From: Mesobacillus harenae
Lineage (GTDB): Bacteria; Bacillota; Bacilli; Bacillales; Cytobacillaceae
Assembly: GCF_013343715.1 (NCBI RefSeq)
Contig: NZ_JABUNR010000016.1
Coordinates: 62,001 to 126,000 of the forward strand
DNA: 64,000 nucleotides
Reading direction: 5' to 3'
The position numbers and the translations under genes are program-made. Of the stretch, positions 61,082 through 64,000 are shown in pieces (within the stretch, counting starts at the first letter, position 1; every line of letters starts with the position of its first letter). The notes beneath the pieces were generated by a model. It was given only the letters and a program-made list of their open reading frames with translations, was not told where the DNA came from and made no database searches.

Positions 61082-63532
61082 CTACACCCGCAGAACGAGC
61101 TGGGCGTTGAGGCGCTGGGATTCTGTTTCTCCGAGGGCGAGTTCGTTTTCGCCTTTGATGGCCAGCTGGCGTATTTTCCCTGTTCGATAGAGTGTGCCCA
61201 CTTCTGGCAGCTTATCGGAAGGGAGGTTTACGGAAATGGGCGAAAACGGAAGCGATGTTTCCTTTTTCTTTGGCGTATACGTAAACTCGCTGCCCATTTT
61301 CTCCAGCCTGCTGTTTAGCTGCTGCAGCTCGCTATCAGCCTTTTTAATGTCTTTATCCAGCTCTTGAAGGGCCTTTTCGTTATCTTTCTTGCCTTCCTTA
61401 TTGCCTTTTCGAAGGTTTTCAAGGGTTTCCTTCAGCTCCGCCCTGGCGCTGACCAACTCTTTATACTCATCAAGCAGGCCTTCAGTGCCCTCCGGCACCT
61501 CAAACCTTAACTCCGAATGAGTGGCAAGCTGCTTCATGACATACTTCATATTTTCCTTGCCATCAGGGATTTTGCTGCCCTCCAGTATTTCACTCATGAT
61601 CCGGGATTGCCCAATCAGGGCCATTGCCTTTTCAAGATACGGCTTTATTTTATTTGAAAAATGCTTTTTCTTCTCTTTGTTTTTGAGGCTGTTGAACCTC
61701 TTGATTTCACTGTCGAGGAAGGCACAGATCTCCAGCACCTTTTCTTCTGTCTGCTTTCCATTGATGACAGCTTCATGTTCCAGCTCAAACAGCGCAATTT
61801 GTCCTTCCAGTTCGCTTAGTTTACTTTCACTTTCCGAGAGCAGCTGTTCCACCTCGGGGTCCACCTGATCGAGCTCTGCCAGCAGGGCTTCCCTGTCGCT
61901 TTCTAGTTGGAGAAAGCTTTTCTGCAGTTGCTGGTGCTCACCCTCAAGGACATCTTTTTCCTTCTGCCATTCTTCTTTTTTCCGGTAATACTCTTTCTTT
62001 TCATTAAGCTCGAGCTGCTGCTCCAGCAGCTTGCTTGAATATGCTTCTATTGTAGACAAAAGTGACGGGAGATTAGCCCAGTCATACACTTCTAGCTTAA
62101 TAGCTTCCCGGGCCTTTTCCAGGTCTTTAATGATCGTATCGACTTCCGAGCGGTTATCTCGCTGAAAAAACCTGCCAAGCAATGAACTCAATACGGCTTT
62201 TTTCTCCTGGCCTACTGTATCTGCATATTCGAGAACTTTTTCGATATAGGCCGTTACTTTATTCGTTTCTTTCTGCCACTGATCATACAAAGGGTCCAGC
62301 TTTGCTTTTTCATCAAATACCTTAGGAGCGATCTTCCAACGATGAAGGATTATTCTTGCCAGCTTGTCCTCGCAGTTAAAAACCGGCTTGCAGGTTCTTT
62401 CAAAGTATTGCCGCAGCTCTTCCGCTTCAATGGTACCGTAATCGATAATCTCGGTATCTTTGACAGGGAGAGGATCCACCTTCCTGTTGTATGTTTCAAA
62501 AGCAACCTCTTCACCTCTTATATCTTGCAGTGAGACAGTCCCATGAAATGTCCAGCCATGGACCTGGACATTCTTCAGCCGTTCATGCAAATCCTGGACT
62601 GCTTTCGGGCCCAAATCAATACCCATTTCGTGCTGGTCATGGATAGAGCCGCTCAGGTACATTCCATCCGTATCGTCTGCTAGGACAAAATATTGATCAA
62701 GGACCGGAATGGAATAGATTGATATATTCAAGTTCTGGATGCAATCCTTAATAAACGAATGATCCAGCTGCATATCTGTATAGACACTGACCCTTGTCCC
62801 GCTGTAGGCCTTTTCATTTAAAAGCGGAAAAAGCTCCTCATATTCCTTATAGCTTGAAAGTCCAATCAGCAATTCCGAGCGGGCTGACTGAACAACCGCA
62901 GTAACCCTGTCCGAGAGATACCTCTTTTCCCAGGTGTTGTAAAAGAAATTCTCTGGCTCAAGCAAAGGATAGATATCAAATGGCGCCCGGATGGCTGGCG
63001 AGAGAGTGTTTCCTCCCCGGTATTCCTCGGTGGAACTCCAGAATCTCCAGATAAAATAATGAAAGGCTTCTTTTAACTGCTCCCCGTTCAAGGTTGCATA
63101 CCAGTCAAGCCCGGTAGATACGGCCTTTAAGCTATTGAAGCCGAACAGGAATCCGCTTTTTGTAACAAGGCCTTCCTTTGGATCAGCCAGGATCATCAGT
63201 CCCATAATGTTTGGGTCGATTCGGACAATCGCTTTATTCGCTATAAAATCATTATAGGTATCCTCATAAGAACTCAGCAGCAGATATACTCTTACCCCTC
63301 TTTGCGAGAGCTTGGGAATTTCCTGAAGTATTTCCTTAGGCAAAACCGTATTGCTCGCAATGCAAACCATTTCCGATGCTTCCCTGAGCTTTCCGAGCGC
63401 AGCATCCCTTAATGGCTGGCGCTGGAGGACAGGTGCAGAACCGCTGTTCTTCTCCCAGATTTCCCGCAATTGCAGTCCCTTATTGGATTGTTCCTCCTCT
63501 AATTGCTTTAAATAGACTGTTCCTGCTGTCAT
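61082..63532 (-). CDS. Large PLD-like (degenerate) and coiled-coil protein
   Basis: An 816-residue cytoplasmic protein. Residues 1-380 look like two phospholipase D-type lobes: MVCIASNTVLPKEILQEIPKL with RGVRVYLLLSS, and ELLIGLSSYKEYEELFPLL with GTRVSVYTDMQ and VLADDTDGMYLSGSIHDQ. The HxK catalytic pairs are not evident, so the lobes are probably inactive or sensory. Residues about 430-740 are long coiled coils (KKEYYRKKEEWQKEKDVLEG, EKALQELDKDIKKADSELQQ). The short C-terminal domain (FSPISVNLPSDKLPEVGTLY) is unknown. ATG 63532 overlaps the upstream stop codon (ATGA), so translation is coupled. Confidence 0.75.
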   Translation of the reverse strand: MTAGTVYLKQLEEEQSNKGLQLREIWEKNSGSAPVLQRQPLRDAALGKLREASEMVCIASNTVLPKEILQEIPKLSQRGVRVYLLLSSYEDTYNDFIANKAIVRIDPNIMGLMILADPKEGLVTKSGFLFGFNSLKAVSTGLDWYATLNGEQLKEAFHYFIWRFWSSTEEYRGGNTLSPAIRAPFDIYPLLEPENFFYNTWEKRYLSDRVTAVVQSARSELLIGLSSYKEYEELFPLLNEKAYSGTRVSVYTDMQLDHSFIKDCIQNLNISIYSIPVLDQYFVLADDTDGMYLSGSIHDQHEMGIDLGPKAVQDLHERLKNVQVHGWTFHGTVSLQDIRGEEVAFETYNRKVDPLPVKDTEIIDYGTIEAEELRQYFERTCKPVFNCEDKLARIILHRWKIAPKVFDEKAKLDPLYDQWQKETNKVTAYIEKVLEYADTVGQEKKAVLSSLLGRFFQRDNRSEVDTIIKDLEKAREAIKLEVYDWANLPSLLSTIEAYSSKLLEQQLELNEKKEYYRKKEEWQKEKDVLEGEHQQLQKSFLQLESDREALLAELDQVDPEVEQLLSESESKLSELEGQIALFELEHEAVINGKQTEEKVLEICAFLDSEIKRFNSLKNKEKKKHFSNKIKPYLEKAMALIGQSRIMSEILEGSKIPDGKENMKYVMKQLATHSELRFEVPEGTEGLLDEYKELVSARAELKETLENLRKGNKEGKKDNEKALQELDKDIKKADSELQQLNSRLEKMGSEFTYTPKKKETSLPFSPISVNLPSDKLPEVGTLYRTGKIRQLAIKGENELALGETESQRLNAQLVLRV

Positions 63533-64000
63533 AAGTAGTGCACCTCTTCAATCAAGTGTAGTCTCTCATTTAACCTTTCAGGAAAAATTTCGGGCAGGAT
63601 CTCCAGGAAGCTGATATCCTCCCATGTTCCCCGGGTATGCTCATCGGCCGTTCTCCAGTTCATGTACCTGCACTGGTCCAGTTCAGCAGTCATTTTAAAA
63701 CGGTGCCATGTTCCATTGGATTTATAGGCAAAATAACGGTCATGCGGCTGCGTACTGCCCGCGTACACATCATCATAGGACTCAACTTTGATCTGTTCCT
63801 TGTTCAGGCCTGGCGAATCTTTCGTGACAAGGAATACGTCCCGCACCCCTATTGCTTTAAAAGCATTGACAAAAAGCTCGAACTTTTTGATTTGCGCTGG
63901 ATTTCTGACATACTTGGATGAAAACACCAGTACCTCAGGATTATCGAAAGCGGCAATTTCTTTTACCATCTCTGCCATAGAAAGCTGCTGGCCCGGGGTA
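63529..64000 (-). CDS. Unrecognised protein coupled to the PLD-like gene, partial
   Basis: The frame has an ATG at 63978 but stays open to the window edge, so the gene probably starts outside; about 157 residues are visible. VLVFSSKYVRNPAQIKKFELFVNAF and GVRDVFLVTKDSP resemble the sugar-phosphate-free half of a PLD-like fold, and QPHDRYFAYKSNGTWHRFKM recalls the HDRY variant seen in some defence-associated PLD-like proteins. Cysteine and tryptophan residues cluster in DQCRYMNWRT. Family not identified. Overlaps the next start codon by 4 bases. Confidence 0.6.
   Translation of the reverse strand, partial: TPGQQLSMAEMVKEIAAFDNPEVLVFSSKYVRNPAQIKKFELFVNAFKAIGVRDVFLVTKDSPGLNKEQIKVESYDDVYAGSTQPHDRYFAYKSNGTWHRFKMTAELDQCRYMNWRTADEHTRGTWEDISFLEILPEIFPERLNERLHLIEEVHYL

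Overview
The window looks like chromosomal DNA of a low-GC, spore-former-type Bacillaceae (Bacillus sensu lato). The support is a full eps-type exopolysaccharide operon with close counterparts of Bacillus subtilis EpsA-G, EpsL and EpsN, a ComK-family protein, PaiB, YkvA, strong AGGAGG-type ribosome binding sites with many GTG and TTG starts, and dispersed Bacillus-type intergenic repeats. I ran no searches; all family names come from motif reading.

Bases 1-19,610 (minus strand) hold the exopolysaccharide operon. A sigma-A-like promoter at about 19.6 kb has a SinR-like palindrome in its spacer. It is followed by epsA and epsB (chain length control and tyrosine kinase), a structured leader resembling the EAR antitermination RNA, epsC, a UTP-glucose-1-phosphate uridylyltransferase, the priming transferase (epsL), the aminotransferase (epsN), a UDP-HexNAc dehydrogenase/4-epimerase pair like TviB/TviC, seven exact-length 52-bp tandem repeats, a TupA-like ATP-grasp enzyme, four glycosyltransferases, an EpsG-type polymerase, a pyruvyl transferase, a flippase and a partial YdcF-type protein. 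Together these predict an acidic, probably pyruvylated polysaccharide.

Bases 20.6-30.2 kb (minus) form a sugar operon: LacI regulator, TRAP transporter (DctP/Q/M), DHDPS-family aldolase, L-fucose isomerase, AraB-type kinase and ribokinase. The ribokinase appears to have ATA where its start codon should be. Bases 30.7-32.9 kb hold a MocR-type regulator divergent from paiB. Bases 33.5-39.5 kb hold an amino-acid-derivative module (N-carbamoylase-like M20 enzyme, M20 peptidase, small accessory protein, Na+/solute symporter) behind a textbook -24/-12 promoter, divergent from a PAS/sigma-54 activator. Then come a DsbA-family protein and an ssuABC-type operon.

Bases 43.2-50.5 kb are an amino-sugar module: nagA, a second TRAP transporter and a Gfo/Idh/MocA oxidoreductase on the minus strand, with a ROK regulator and nagB on the plus strand.

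Bases 50.8-64 kb are accessory in character: a small sigma factor, an IS3-family insertion sequence, an unrecognised gene with an HNH nuclease, a truncated and a full ComK-family gene, SEC-C, VanZ, XRE and YkvA-type genes, a frameshifted NucS-like nuclease with a (GA)6 tract, and a large degenerate PLD-like coiled-coil protein translationally coupled to a gene running off the right edge. A 35-bp dispersed repeat (minus-strand core GTGCCTGTCAC) occurs seven times, always in one orientation and mostly at the 3' ends of minus-strand genes; in one case it encodes the C-terminus of the DsbA-like protein. No rRNA, convincing tRNA or CRISPR array was seen.
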